This document shows positions 24,594 through 36,508 of a stretch of DNA of 51,984 nucleotides, in pieces. Position numbers and translations under genes: made by a program. Origin of the DNA: Chromera velia (lineage: Eukaryota; Sar; Chromeraceae). The notes under the pieces were generated by a model. It did no database searches. It was given only the letters and a program-made list of their open reading frames with translations, and was not told the origin of the DNA. Positions within the stretch are counted from its first letter, which is position 1. The number at the start of each line of letters is the position of its first letter. The DNA is taken from contig JAHBMJ010005700.1 of assembly GCA_018398765.1 (NCBI GenBank), positions 10,001 to 61,984 on the forward strand, read 5' to 3'.

Positions 24594-26685
24594 CGACCAT
24601 GTAAGCAAACCAACACTCAGGATCGACGTCACAGTCCACGCGCCGTTCTTGCCTAGGCACGCATGTAGACACAGTGTTCAATTTCCTTTCGCCTCTCTTT
24701 TTCTTGCCCGACGCATAAAAGAATCTGATAGAGCCAGGCTGCCCACAACCCCCCACGCCACCACAATAGCCTGGGAGCGACACTAAGCCCCCCAAATCTG
24801 TCTGTCTGTCTGTCTTTCTGTCTATTCTGCCTGATTGTCCTCACCGCTGAGGATCCCCAAGAATGTGCGCCTCGTCGACCGTCAGCGTCCCCAGAGAGGA
24901 CAGAGACCGCTCTCCCTCGAAGATTATCCTGCAGTCACTCACTCACTCACTCACTCACTCACTCACTTGCTCACTCACTCACTCACTCACTCACTCACTC
25001 CGACTCACTCACTCTCATTCACTCACTCACTCACTCTCATTCACTCACTCACTCACTCACTCCGACTCACTCACTCTCATTCACTCAATCACTCACTCAC
25101 TCACTCACTCACTCACTCACTCCGACTCACTCACTCTCATTCACTCACTCACTCACTCACTCACTCCGACTCACTCACTCTCATTCACTCACCCACTCAC
25201 TCGCTCACTCACTCACTCACTCACTCACTCGCTCACTCACTCACTCACTCACTCACTCACTCAATCGCACACTCACTCACTCACTCACTCGCTCACTCAC
25301 TCACTCGCTCACTCACTCCCACACTCACTCACTCACTCACTCACTCACTCACTCGCTCACTCACTCACTCCCACACTCACTCACTCACTCACTTGTTCAC
25401 TCATTCTCTCAGACCCACGGATACACCCGGCCTAGATGCTACAGCCCCCTGAAACTACCTTTTTCCCCTCCTTTGTTCTGTCTCTGCCTGCTGGACATGG
25501 ATGCCTTCATTTCGAATCAACAGAAGCGATGGGCGAGAAACATCAACTCTCTCTCTAAATCCCCAACCAAGCCCGGCTTTCTTTTCTCCGCTTTCAGATC
25601 ATACCCCAAGCGTCACCCCCCCACCTGTTCAAAACCGGGAGTGCCTTCTCGATCGTGCACACAGCAACATCAACAGACGAATTCCACGTGCCTGCAGAGA
25701 AAAGAGAAACACGAAGAAATTGGCGTCACCTAATAGATGAAAATTGGCCTGCACACACAGAACAGTCGTTTGAGTCGGGAAGTCCGAACAGACACGCCAG
25801 CACTCGAGAAGACAAAAAGACAAACACGCAGGACGAAGCTGTCATCTCGGTGTGCCTTCGACAAGACACATGACTCGCACGTCCACCCTCCTGCTTAATT
25901 GTCTGACGCACGCACAGATCATATGAATGAATGATTTGACGGACCTTTTCCGGAGTGGCAGGGTTGGATCTTCAGACCTGCCGACTCACTCCCCCAGCAC
26001 TTCTGGAGGCTCGCTACTCTCTCCTCGCACAGAGCCACCAGGGGGAGGACCACAATCCCTCTCTTCCCTTGGAAGAGGGCCCGCCTAGCCAAGAGAATCT
26101 CGGCTACCAGGGACTTCCCTCCTGCATTGGAACAACAACAACTTGCAGCAGAGTCAAATGAAAAGAGAGAGGTGAACGCCACATCAGCTCTTTCTTCCTC
26201 TCTGACTTCTCTGTGAATGCGAAAACGCGTGGAGGGATCGTCGAAGGAATGGGAGACTCCATCTGCTCCTTCTGTCGGGTCATTTCTCTGAAAGAAAAAA
26301 AGAACAAACGGGTAAGCAGGCGCACATACAACGTGAAACATGTGGTAAAAGCATGCTTGATCGATGCTGGATCTTACTGCACGCAGAAATGAAAATCTGT
26401 ATCGATACATGCAGAACTGAATTGACCTGAGGTGGGAGCTGTGTAGACGACGTCTCGAAAATCCATCAGAGGGCCCACATCCCCTGCAGTCCCTGCGTCT
26501 CCTGTTCCTAGAGGTTCTCCGTCTTCCCTCTTTCCTCTCAAATTTGCTTGGGTAGCCATCTGTAGACAGCGCTGTTGCCAGGAATGCAGGGAGACCAGCC
26601 CCAGCCCCCTGTACACTCTGCATTCAAAAATTCGATTTGCTCACGCAGGGACAAGGAATTCAAGGCAAATAGGATGTTGTCGACT
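14141..26685 (-). CDS. HELQ: HELQ/POLQ-group (Hel308-like) superfamily 2 DNA helicase
   Basis: Twenty-three phase-consistent exons (1618 residues plus stop): 26617-26427, 26121-25945, 25691-25625, 24928-24845, 24474-24168, 23864-23293, 22954-22665, 22472-22336, 22039-21963, 21512-21464, 21160-21086, 20736-20659, 20410-19912, 19556-19434, 18880-18750, 18599-18535, 18250-18062, 17480-17427, 17097-17059, 16867-16642, 16370-16221, 15697-15302, 15022-14141. Motifs in order: Q-motif-like LHSWQQRCL; Walker A APTSGGKS across the first junction; [60 protein letters not shown] winged-helix/ratchet region follows (ending [37 protein letters not shown]), then a helix-hairpin-helix-like [18 protein letters not shown]. 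The family unwinds forked DNA in replication repair. The C-terminus is disordered and acidic, and no polymerase domain is present. Exon 5 has a highly charged insert before the SAT motif. A probable 5' extension (26685-26618, [11 protein letters not shown]) fits the family but is out of frame by one base. Confidence 0.82.
19561..19577. repeat. Homopolymer A/T run at a helicase splice acceptor
   Basis: On the helicase sense strand a run of about 17 T directly precedes gcag of the exon beginning at 19556. It serves as an extreme polypyrimidine tract. Confidence 0.85.
20888..21024. repeat. (CA)n/(GA)n microsatellite inside a helicase intron
   Basis: A long CA run with CG interruptions followed by GA, wholly within the intron between exons 21160-21086 and 20736-20659. 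A separate GA run lies at 20480-20540 in the next intron. Confidence 0.9.
21706..21800. repeat. (CTTT)n/(CCTT)n microsatellite inside a helicase intron
   Basis: Tetranucleotide pyrimidine repeats on the plus strand, in the intron between exons 22039-21963 and 21512-21464. Confidence 0.9.
24934..25406. repeat. (CTCA)n array filling a helicase intron
   Basis: Roughly 470 bp of CTCA units with periodic variants (CCGACTCA, CTCATTCA, TCGCTCA). It lies between exons 25691-25625 and 24928-24845. On the transcribed sense strand it reads (GAGT)n and ends 5 nt before the gactgcag acceptor of the DEAH-box exon. Confidence 0.95.
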
Positions 26686-27180
26686 CTACGGGGGGGAGGG
26701 GTAGGAGGATGTCGGCAAAGGGTCAAAGGAAAAAATGACTTTTCTTGACATCTTCGACAGAGATGAGATGAGAAGAGAAGAAAGCGCCAACCGAATAATA
26801 GCGAGGTTCCTTTTTGCTGCCCGCCACATCCATTCGTCGCGCACGAAAGAAGAATTCCTAGAGAGAGCGGAATCCCCATTCCTCCCGTGTCAACTCCGCT
26901 TCACTTCCCTCAGAGATATGTTTTCAAACAGCCTGACTCGCTCGTACGAATGCACCAGAAACGAAACAAGGGATCTGGGAGTTTCACTTTATAAAGTCAA
27001 TCAATGAAATAATACCCTATCCATCAGACTTTTGATCTGTTACCCCCACGCACCGCCGACCTCTCTACAGACTGGGGGATGCACCAAAATAGGAGATTGG
27101 AGGAGTCAGTTCCTTCCCTCAGGGCTCGGAATGGCTCCAGAAGATCGGGACGCTCCAGAGCGGACTGGGGACCTGAGTCT

Positions 27181-27192
27181 GTACACACACAC

Positions 27193-27235
<43 letters not shown>

Positions 27236-27332
27236 TACACACACACTCGCTCTTTCTCTCTTTCTCTCTCTCACACACACTCTCTCTCTCTCTATTTCTC
27301 TCTCTATCTCACACACACACACACACATACAC

Positions 27333-27385
<53 letters not shown>

Positions 27386-27482
27386 TACACACACACTCGC
27401 TCTTTCTCTCTTTCTCTCTCTCACACACACTCTCTCTCTCTCTATTTCTCTCTCTATCTCACACACACACACACACATACAC

Positions 27483-27535
<53 letters not shown>

Positions 27536-27632
27536 TACACACACACTCGCTCTTTCTCTCTTTCTCTCTCTCACACACACTCTCTCTCTCTCTATTTCTC
27601 TCTCTATCTCACACACACACACACACATACAC

Positions 27633-27683
<51 letters not shown>

Positions 27684-27703
27684 GAGGCGGGGGGGAGGGG
27701 GGA
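27181..27703. repeat. Higher-order tandem repeat: 150-bp unit of CT/CA microsatellite
   Basis: The landmark acacactcgctctttctctc starts at 27241, 27391 and 27541, an exact 150-bp period. Each unit consists of CT runs, CA runs and a few punctuating variants (tatttc, tatctc, acgtact). The units look identical over the full period. The array breaks into GAGGCGGGGGGG and then the assembly gap. Confidence 0.95.
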
Positions 27704-27841
27704 NNNNNNNNNNNNNNNNNNNNNNNNNNNNNNNNNNNNNNNNNNNNNNNNNNNNNNNNNNNNNNNNNNNNNNNNNNNNNNNNNNNNNNNNNNNNNNNNN
27801 NNNNNNNNNNNNNNNNNNNNNNNNNNNNNNNNNNNNNNNNN
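27704..27841. other. Assembly gap (138 N)
   Basis: A run of N directly follows the 150-bp repeat array. Its true size is unknown. Confidence 0.99.
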
Positions 27842-28546
27842 GGGAGGGAGGGAGAGAGAGATAGAAACTTAGTCAATGAACCTAAAATACCCGCCCATGC
27901 AGCCGCTGACCTTTCACCCCGAACCGACGCAGATACTCCTTGTCCCTCTTCAGCGCACGAAATCCCGAGTTCTGCAAGCATTAGAAGGAGAAAGAAAGAA
28001 AGAAGGAGGAAGAGGAGAAGAGAATCCAGGGAGGAAACGGGAACGGAAGTCGAGTCAGGGCTGTGGGGATCAGGGATAGTGGGCAGAGAGGGAAAAAGAG
28101 GAGAGGATGAGGGAGAGCGCAGAGGAGGGGGAAGATTTACAAAGGAGCACGTGTATGAATAGACAAAGCCTGGAGTGAGTGACTGACTCTGGGCAGAACT
28201 TGTCCTGCCAGGCAGACGTAAGCCAGCTGGGGATCTCCCGACGCGCTCGCGACCCATCGAAACATTGCGAGTCTGCACGGGCGAACGGGGAAAGCGGGAC
28301 TCTGTATTGATATCATACAATGCATGAAGAAAAAAAAGGAAACCATTCCTCTGCGCAGGTCAGACGGTGTACAGGCAGCCAGGGTTATGTATAGCTTCTT
28401 TGAAGGCTTCTCGACCTTCTCCCTCCGTCTCCGTCTCCTGCTATATATTCCTGAAAGTCTTCGAGCAGTACCATGCATTCTCAGAGTCTGTCTGCGCATG
28501 CACGCAGACAGATGCAGTGAAGGAAGCAGGGAGGGATTCTTCTGAC

Positions 28547-28695
28547 CTCCTTCGCGGCGCCTTGATTAAAAGTTTTTGTAGCTGCGTCTTCGTAGCTCCT
28601 CTCTTCTTCTGTTTCTGCTCTCTCTCTTTCGCCTTTTCTCGACCAGAATCCCCCTTCCACAGTCCCTCCCTCATCGTCTCATCCACAGATTGCAT
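28547..28695 (-). CDS. Possible first coding exon of the helicase gene
   Basis: ATG at 28695 (MQSVDETMREGLWKGD) opens a lysine/arginine-rich frame through KTQLQKLLIKAPRR to a GTCAG donor at 28546. The content resembles a disordered, nuclear-type N-terminus. A second candidate exon lies at about 27980-27893 (FRALKRDKEYLRRFGV, after a gcttgcag acceptor). I could not join either to the helicase exons in phase, and the gap at 27704-27841 lies between. Alternatively these belong to a separate small gene or are not coding. Confidence 0.3.
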
Positions 28696-28699
28696 GTCT

Positions 28700-29730
28700 A
28701 CCCCCTTCTCCTCTCTCAAGACTTTTCCCTTCTGTCAACGACTCTTCTAGAAAGGGCTGTGAGCACCGGTCTCGTCCCCTCAGATGTCCAACCCTTCCCG
28801 TCCACCCCGTTCGTTCAGAGACTCCGAGCCATCAGGGGGCAAAGAAGAGCAATCAGATCACACGTCCCCACAGAGTCACTCGCGAAACGGCTAGTGTAGG
28901 GCCATTGTCGGAAAGCACGGTGGAGATGGCTGACACGTCCAACTCTGGCGACGCCTCGGGCATGCAGTCGTGTATGCGTTGGCATCCAGCATCTCATTTA
29001 ATTCCGTCTGCGTGTAAAGAAGCAGAGTGTCGTTGTGGCAGTTTGTGCCGAATTTTGTAAGGCATCAAGCTGCATATATACTATATATGGCAACGGTGTG
29101 GGTCGAAAGACACCTTATTCATTGTGCTGCACTGGTTGAACAATTGACGTGGTCAGGCTGTCTGTCAAATGTCTGTCAACGCATGTCTGTGGACTGAGCA
29201 AATTATAAGGCACCGGCCGCGCAAGATGCCGCGGGGCCGCGGGCCGGGCGCGCGGCTCGCGTATTTACGAGGGCCCGCCGTCGCGGCCGCGAGGCTATAT
29301 AAATCTTCCTCCGTATACCAAATCCGATTAATCGCCTGCCGGGCATGCATGCATCGGACATCCTCTGCATGAGATAGCTATAGGGAGAAACAAATCTTAA
29401 TTAATTCTTAAATTTGCACCGAAGCTGGCAGCAGCCGGGCGGCTATGGTTCTGTATGTGCACTCAATGACGCATGGTCGATGCTGAATGCCTCTTTTGTT
29501 TCTCATCCCTGCTTATTTGATGAGAGAGAGACATTGCTTGTGCGTGTCTGTCGGACTGTAAATTTATTTAAGAAGTCGGTGACGCTCCTGAACGAGCCTT
29601 CCCATCAAGCCAGTATAAATCCGTTTTTCTCAATCTCGTGCTTCAAGGCACATGCAAGTTCACAGCTTGATCTTCTTGTAGGCCCGACAGAAAAAAACAG
29701 AAGAGCCATCAACCATTCTTGAGTTTGAGG
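28700..29730. promoter_or_regulatory. Putative divergent promoter with a CpG-rich block
   Basis: No coding sequence is supported. 29208-29292 is a sharply GC/CpG-rich block (runs such as gccgcggggccgcgggccg) flanked by ordinary sequence. It is followed by ctatataaat (29292-29301), a TATA-like element, and by GCATGCATGCAT at 29343-29354. The histidine-kinase start lies at 29731 on the plus strand. The minus-strand helicase probably begins on the other side. Layout and motifs match the promoter at 6697-7623. Confidence 0.45.
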
Positions 29731-31276
29731 ATGAGTACGTCTCCAGACCAAGATATGGAAAAACCCATGTCGATGCCGGCTCCTGAGAGGGAAGTCTCAC
29801 CATTCCTCTCTACAGTCCAACCCCTCACGCAATGTGCATCGAAGATCTCCTCTGCTGGACAGGTCAGCCAGAAAGTCAGCGTGAGTTTCCAAAATAACGA
29901 AGCGCTGTTTTTGTGCAACCCGAATGAACTCCGAGAGAAAAAGAGAATAATCAGACGTGAGCCATAAGAACAACGGCACTGAAGACTTTTCAGGTGCGTT
30001 GGGGAGTCTTACCACAGAGCCGCAGTGGCCTTTCGTGTAATGTTGTCGTCTGGAATTGTTGTTGCACGTTTTCGTTTATGTGTATGGTGTGGTCACATAC
30101 ATATACGAAGGTCAGTCAAATTCTCTTACGAACGGAGGAGCGATTCGAACCGTTGTTCACAGAGGCTGACAAACCTTCCTCGTCATTTGTCGCTTCAGAA
30201 CAAACCATCAAGGGAAGAATTACAGGAAGAGATACAGGAAAGGCAAGAGAAGGAAAGGCCCTGCCTTGAAGGAGAAAGACTAAGGGAAACTGCTTATTCG
30301 CCAGCCTGCTCGAATGTTTCGCAAGCAGGATTGCGGCGGGGTTTCTTTTATTTTGTCTCTTGAGTTGACTCGCTACTACATATTTGCACCTCCTTCTGGA
30401 ACATGAAGAGAAGATCGCGACGGCTGATTTCATCACTCTCGTCTCTGGCCTCCATAGACCTGGCACCGCATTCACATGCACTCATTTTCTTACTGCCTTC
30501 GTTTTTGAGAGCAAACCAGGGGCGAGGGTAGAAAGAGCATGAAGGCATGCGATCGTTTCTTGACTAAGGAGTGGAGTGGACTCACAGGAAGCAGAATAAA
30601 GCACGACGTAAGGGAGATCAGCATGGGGTTCGTTGGGATGTGGGGGAAAAGAGAAGGCAACGTTCGAGTCGAGGAAAGAGAGGCAATGAAAAAAAAAACT
30701 GGGGCAGAGAATTAAAAGCGTCAGAATCATATGAGTGGGTGTTCATCAATTATATCCAGGTGAGTTCTTGTCCTGCTTAGAAAAAAAAAGGCCAAAAGCA
30801 AAGATTCAGTGAAGAGACAAATAGGCTTCTGCTTTCATCGACAGTCTTGGCGTCCGATTTTTTTGTCCCCACCGTTTGTCTGCTCTGCATGCATGTGTGC
30901 ATGCAGAGAGAATATATGCAATGGGTACTGCCCCTGAGTTGCATGATCATGATGATCATCTTCATCCCTGTGTTCTACCTGAACTCTGACGGAGCCGCGG
31001 CCTGCCTCTGCTTCGGCATTTACGTCGTGTCTCTGACATGGGCAATCCTCCCGTACATCGCCCAGAGGTGGGGTGTGCTTGTTGGGGCTACATGCAGGAG
31101 AACCTGTGCGAGGAAGAGTATGTCAGAGATGTGTCAGCGTGCGCGCGCGCGCGTGTGTGTGTGCCTCTGAATTGTGTGCACGTGTGTGTGTGTGTGTGTG
31201 TGTGTATGCGTGTGTGTGTATGCGTGTATGCGTGTGTGTGTATGCGTGTGCGTGTATGTATGTGCGTGTGTGTGTG

Positions 31277-31319
<43 letters not shown>

Positions 31320-31846
31320 CTGTGTGTCTGTGTGTGCAGTGAGAGTGCAAAGCCGCAGTCGGGAGATGCTCAGGTGCCTGTCTTTTTGAGCGCAGAGATT
31401 CAGTGCGTTGTAGGAATGTGCGTTGGTTTGGTGGCCCTTTACGGCTATTTCTGGGTGAAGGAAACAACCCAGTTCGGCCTGGTACAACTCGGAGGCGGGG
31501 GTAAGCCGATTCGGACACGCACTTAGCGGTATGCATGTGTCAGTTTTTTCTTTCGACAGATAAATTCGCGCAGAGAGACCGCCAGATTGAATCAAGCGTA
31601 CCACTCTCAGAGACTGCAGGAGCCAGAGTAGCAAATTGTGAATTTCAAAAGGAAACGGAACAAACAGCGCTCTGTAGCTCATTTTCTTTCTTCGGATACA
31701 ACTGCGGACTGACTGACTCACTCGGTTGGTTGATCGACTCACTGAAATAAATGAACGGAAAAACACCGAGTCCCAGAGAGAGCAAGACAAAGAGAGGGAA
31801 AGAGAAGGGACACATGCTAGTATGCGAGCGAGCAAAAGACAGAAAA

Positions 31847-31879
<33 letters not shown>

Positions 31880-34800
31880 GCGAGAGAGGGACAGAGAGAA
31901 GAAAGTAGAGAGAGAATAAACGAATGAGTGAGTGAGTGAATGAGTCAGTCAGCCAGTGAATGAGTGAGTGAGTGAGTGAGTCACTCAGCCAGTCAGTGAG
32001 CGAAGATTAGAGAAGGGGAGGAGGAGACAAAGGGACAGGAAGATATATGCGGTTCATGCAACTTCTTTTGATGCACACACACAGCTTTGTGTGGTATTGA
32101 CTATTCAAAGTTTTGCTTTTATTGCCCTCGTGCCCTCAGCTCTGTGGACGAAGCTTCTGCTAACGCCCATTCCTTTCAAAAAGGTGCGGAACTACCTGCT
32201 CATTTCAGTGCTTGACTCGGTTCTGTTCATCCTGACGGCAATGTACAACATCAGGCCGATCTCTGTCCCTGAGTGCATCTGCCTGTGCATGTTCGGGACC
32301 AACGAGACCCTAATTGCCTGGGGAATCCGGTGCGTTCTTTTTCCTGTCTTTTTTTGTACACGCGCAAATTCATTGATGGTTCGCTTTTCAAAACGTCAAT
32401 TATGCGTGTTTTTTTTTTTTTTACGAGGCCAACAAAGTAGTGGTTTCCTCAATCCACTGCGTTTGGTTACGGCTGTGAGCGTTTGGTTTGTCCTTCTTTT
32501 CTGTCAATTCCTACTAGTTTTTAGTGTTTGTTTGGATTTGTGTATATTTGGGCTCTGCTTGGTCTCTTTTGTCGTAGAGTCCTCTCCTTTCTTGAATTTT
32601 GTGGGTGACCCGAGAGAGAGCATCAGTTGATATGGCGGTCGGGAGAATATTTTCCTTTCGTGGATTCACTGTACCATTTGAAAGAGGCGTCGAATTTCAA
32701 AGAGGGGTGGACAAGAAAAGAAACGAAAAGGAAAGAGCATAGATTTCTCTCTTCGATCTCTGTCTTCAGGTCTGTGATGAAAGAGGCGCTGGAGAAAGCA
32801 CTGAAGGAGTCGGAAATCCGCAAAGCGACTGAAGAGGTCATGCGTCGGTTCATGTCGTATATCATGCATGAGATGCGAAACCCGCTTTCGGGGGCCAGAC
32901 TCTTGTGCTCTGAATTTTACGCGATTCTCGAAAGTGCGCGTCGAAGCGCCCGTTCAAGTCCACTGATGAGGGGAGGGAGGGCCATCAAAGTTTTGGTAAA
33001 GGCGGGCAGTGGAAGCATGTCACCCCTGTGCCCTCGCTCTCCTGCGAGCCCTCCCCCAGTGACAGTCTGCTCGGTATGCGGTTGCAACGCGCTCCAACAG
33101 AAAGAGGAGTACGCAAAGATGATTCAGTTGACTGATATGCTTGATGGGCAGTTGGGCAAGATGACCGCAGTGTGCAACGATGTCCTCCAATTGGAACGGC
33201 TTGAGAGAGGGGCGTTTAAATTTGAATTTCGAGAATTGAACGTGCGAGCATGGGCGGAGGCTTTGGGTTCTCAAAGCGCGGCTGCGTTTGGCGGGGGGGG
33301 GGATATGGATTTGGGTGAGGAGGTGAAAAAGATCTGTCCATCCTTTTCGTGGGCGTGGGAGGAGGACGGACAGACAGGGGAGATCCTGAGAGAGTATCCG
33401 CACGGCATTGCAGATTTTCTCCGACTCGAACAGGTGGTTGCCAACTTTCTCAGTAACGCACGGAAATTTACAGACGTCGAGGGCCACGTGTCGCTGACCG
33501 TTGGTCTGAGAGAATTGCACCCTCATGAGTTGACTGCTCTCAAGAAGGAAATTGCGGCATCCCAGAGTTCATCTCCACAAGAGCAGCAGCACCAGCAGAC
33601 GAATGAAGGTGACGGGGGACAGATTCACGGTCAGTGGAGACGGAGAGTGAGGGAGCTACTCAGCTCCCCTGTCTCCTCAGGGACTCAGTGCGGCAGCTCG
33701 ACTGGCGGGGTTTCGGGGCTCTCTGGGGACCCCCAAGGGCGCCAGAGTAGGGGATCGGGTGAGAAGGAGAAGAAATCTGCATCATCACCGCATTGGTCAG
33801 TGCTGACAATTGCAGTGACTGACAGTGGGGCTGGTTTGTCGGAAGATGACTTGCCGAAGCTGTTCAGACCGTACTCCCAGATTCGCGCGGGGGAGTTGCA
33901 GAATGGGGGGGGGACAGGACTTGGCTTGAGTATCTGCAAAAGCTTTGTCGATGCCCATGGGGGGGGGAGGATCTGGGCGGAGAGTTGGGGGCTCAGGAAG
34001 GGGGCTACGTTCTCGTGCCAACTCTTCCTTCCCCTTGTCGCTCCGTCAGTTGTTCCCATTGCACGTCGCACCAAAACAGAGTATTCTTCCGCTCGTTTCG
34101 AATGCCTTGCAAGGTCAAGTGGGGAGAAGTCTTCCAAGTCTGAGAAAGAGGGGGATGGGGACACGAGAGGAGACCAGACTGGAACAACCATGGCCCCCTC
34201 CGGGGCTTCCCCAGCAGCAGAAACAGCAGCAGCCGTCTCTCCGGCAGAGAGAGACCAGACTCATCTGAGAAACGAAGCGAACACAACCACTACGCCTGCA
34301 CAAAGGGACTCTGGGGGCTCCGTGGGTAGTGGAAAAGACACTGCAAGTGGCAGGGGAGGAGACGGTGGGAAGCGACGCAGTATCTCTGTCGATCGTGCAG
34401 AGAAAGTAAAGGAGCACATGAAGAAAGAATTCCCGGCGGTCCCTTCCACCGTCCCCTCACTAGATGTACTCCTGGTTGACGACGATAGATTTGTGCTCTT
34501 TGCCACTTCTGCGGTTGTGCGTCGGTTGGGTCATAGGGTGGAGACTGCGGAGACGGGCCAGGCTGCTTTGAACAAAATCAAGGAAAAGGCAGAGTCGGGG
34601 AAGAGGCCGTTCGATCTGGTGGTGTTGGACAATAACATGCCACAAATGTCGGGACCCGAGACGGCGCGCAGTATCCGAGAGTATCTCCAGTCAATTCCCA
34701 CAACAAAAGACGGACCACAGGCAGGTGATCCTTCTGACTCAGACTCTCCCCCCCCGCTGCTAAGTTGGGAGGACTGCCCGTCCCCCTTCTCGGCTTCTAG

Positions 34801-34960
34801 AGCTCCAAAGGGAATTCTACTGATCGGATGCACCGGGGAGACCTCAGAGTCGACAAGAGAAGCCTTCAAAGAGGCGGGGGTGAAATACGTACTGCACAAA
34901 CCTCTTCAGAAGAAGGACTTGGAAAAAGTTCTGAGTTCCGCAGCTGCAGAAGGACTTTGA
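29731..34960 (+). CDS. Membrane-bound hybrid histidine kinase (sensor kinase with receiver domain)
   Basis: Six exons, all junctions in phase, 985 residues: 29731-29862, 30907-31067, 31340-31500, 31560-31627, 32085-32329 and 32770-34960. Exons 2-5 encode about five or six membrane segments (for example SCMIMMIIFIPVFYL, IQCVVGMCVGLVALYGYF and ISVLDSVLFILTAMY). Exon 6 has the H box MHEMRNPLSG (phosphoacceptor His about 289). It also has the N box EQVVANFLSNARKF (Asn about 485), G1 VTDSGAGL, F box LFRPYSQI and G2 GGGTGLGLS. Then comes a Ser/Gly/Thr-rich disordered linker of about 150 residues. The C-terminal receiver has LLVDDDRF, VVLDNNMPQMSG (Asp about 876) and VLHKPL (Lys about 966). The expected role is autophosphorylation on His and transfer to the receiver Asp; the output partner is not in the window. 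Exon 1 (MSTSPDQDMEKP) and the 68-nt exon 4 rest on phase and splice sites only. The first ATG after the exon 2 acceptor region (30889) is an alternative start. A proline/cysteine-rich stretch after the H box (about 32930-33100) could be a retained intron. Confidence 0.85.
31137..31339. repeat. (TG)n microsatellite running into a kinase splice acceptor
   Basis: About 200 bp of TG-rich repeat fills most of intron 2 of the kinase gene. It ends in tgtgtgcag directly at exon 3 (31340). Confidence 0.9.
31854..31993. repeat. (GATA)n and (GTGA)n microsatellites in a kinase intron
   Basis: GATA units at about 31854-31878 and GTGA/GTCA units at about 31924-31993. Both lie inside the intron between exons 4 and 5. 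Confidence 0.85.
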
Positions 34961-35130
34961 GGTGCTCTCCGGCTCAGACTAGCTTCCAAGAGAATCGGAA
35001 AGCATGGAGGGATGAGTGCATGAGATTGTTGGCAATCCAGAGGGAGTTGTTTCGATTCGATCGATGAAGCAATCGTCAAGAGAGCTGGCTGACAGACGGA
35101 CAGACAGACAGAGAGAGGGAGACAGGGGAA

Positions 35131-35166
<36 letters not shown>

Positions 35167-36131
35167 AAAAGAGAGAGAAAGAAAGAAAAAGAAAGAAAAA
35201 GAGAGAAAAAGAAAGAAAAAGAGAGAGAAAGAAAGAAAAAGAGAGAGAGAGAGAGAGAAAGAAAGAAAGAAAGTCGGTGCATGGGATCATAGGACAGGGG
35301 GCTCGATCGAATTTTTAATTTGTCGCTTGCATGGTCTTCTCTCCCCTCTCGTCTCGCCTTTGCCCTCTCCCTCCGTCTTTCCTTCCGTCTCATTCATCTT
35401 GACCGACCCGTCTTTTATTTTATTCTTCTGGATCTCCCCAAACTCTTTTCCGGTCTCCTTCGCTTTCTTCGAAGGGGCTGCCACCGATCGCATTGTCTCC
35501 GCACGGCCTTTGCGCTTCATGCCTGATTTTCCTAAGCCTAGCCAAACACCCTATCGTTCAGGCAGGCAGGCAGGCATCGGCGGAATCCAAGAGGGCCCTT
35601 CTTTCCATTCAAGCGTGCATGTTTTCCTCCTTTGATCTTTTGCTTTCGAGTTTTCGTGCATGTGCAGGTGGTCAACAGCAGATCGAATCTGTGATTGATT
35701 GAGTGAGTGAGTGAGTGAGGGGGTAATGGACAAGATTGGAATCACACTTTTACATGCAGGGGAGATTGACGTGAATCAAAAGGACTGAGTCTGAGACCAA
35801 GCGTGTCTATAAAGACTGCTGTCCACTTTTTCTCTCTTTCTCCCTCGGATGCTCGGTGAGAATAAGGCCAAAACGGAAGGAAGAGCATTGTTTCAGACAT
35901 GTATTTCTTCCGAGTACTTTTCCATCACTAGAGAAGTTCGAATCTTGTTTCATCGTGCTGGTTGGCGAGAGAGCAATCCTATTCCTGTCCTGATGAATGA
36001 TCCCCTCCAGGCCTTCACATGTTTCTCTTTCCCCTTTGGGCCAATCGAAGAGGAACCTACTTGTCTATACTTCGGACGTAGATCATGCACTCGAGCGATC
36101 ATGTGTATGTGTAAGAAAGAAGAAAATCAAG

Positions 36132-36168
<37 letters not shown>

Positions 36169-36477
36169 TCGATCTTTTCCGCTTTCTGTCACTAATCTCT
36201 TCGTTTGTGGTTGAGAGTGAGTCAATCATTGTCGACGAGAAGGCCGTGACTTTGTGCAGCGAGTGGCTCTGTTTCTAGCTCCCTCCCTCCCTCCCTCCCT
36301 CCCTATCTCACTGAAATTTCCCATGCATGCGCCAACCATGTAGGCCGTGCCATCATGAAATTCACTTGTGCCATCCTTCATGCATACGTCATGCAGAATT
36401 GATAAAAGTCTTGAATGGAATTCTCCTTCCTTCCTTCCTTCCTTCCTTCCTTCCTCGCGATCGACCATTCGATCCTC

Positions 36478-36508
<31 letters not shown>

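Noticed and set aside
24835..25452. 205-codon and 190-codon frames of Thr/His/Ser/Leu repeats
   Set aside because: Translation of the CTCA array within a helicase intron.
27032..28162. 376-codon frame across the N gap
   Set aside because: Microsatellite translation continued through unknown bases.
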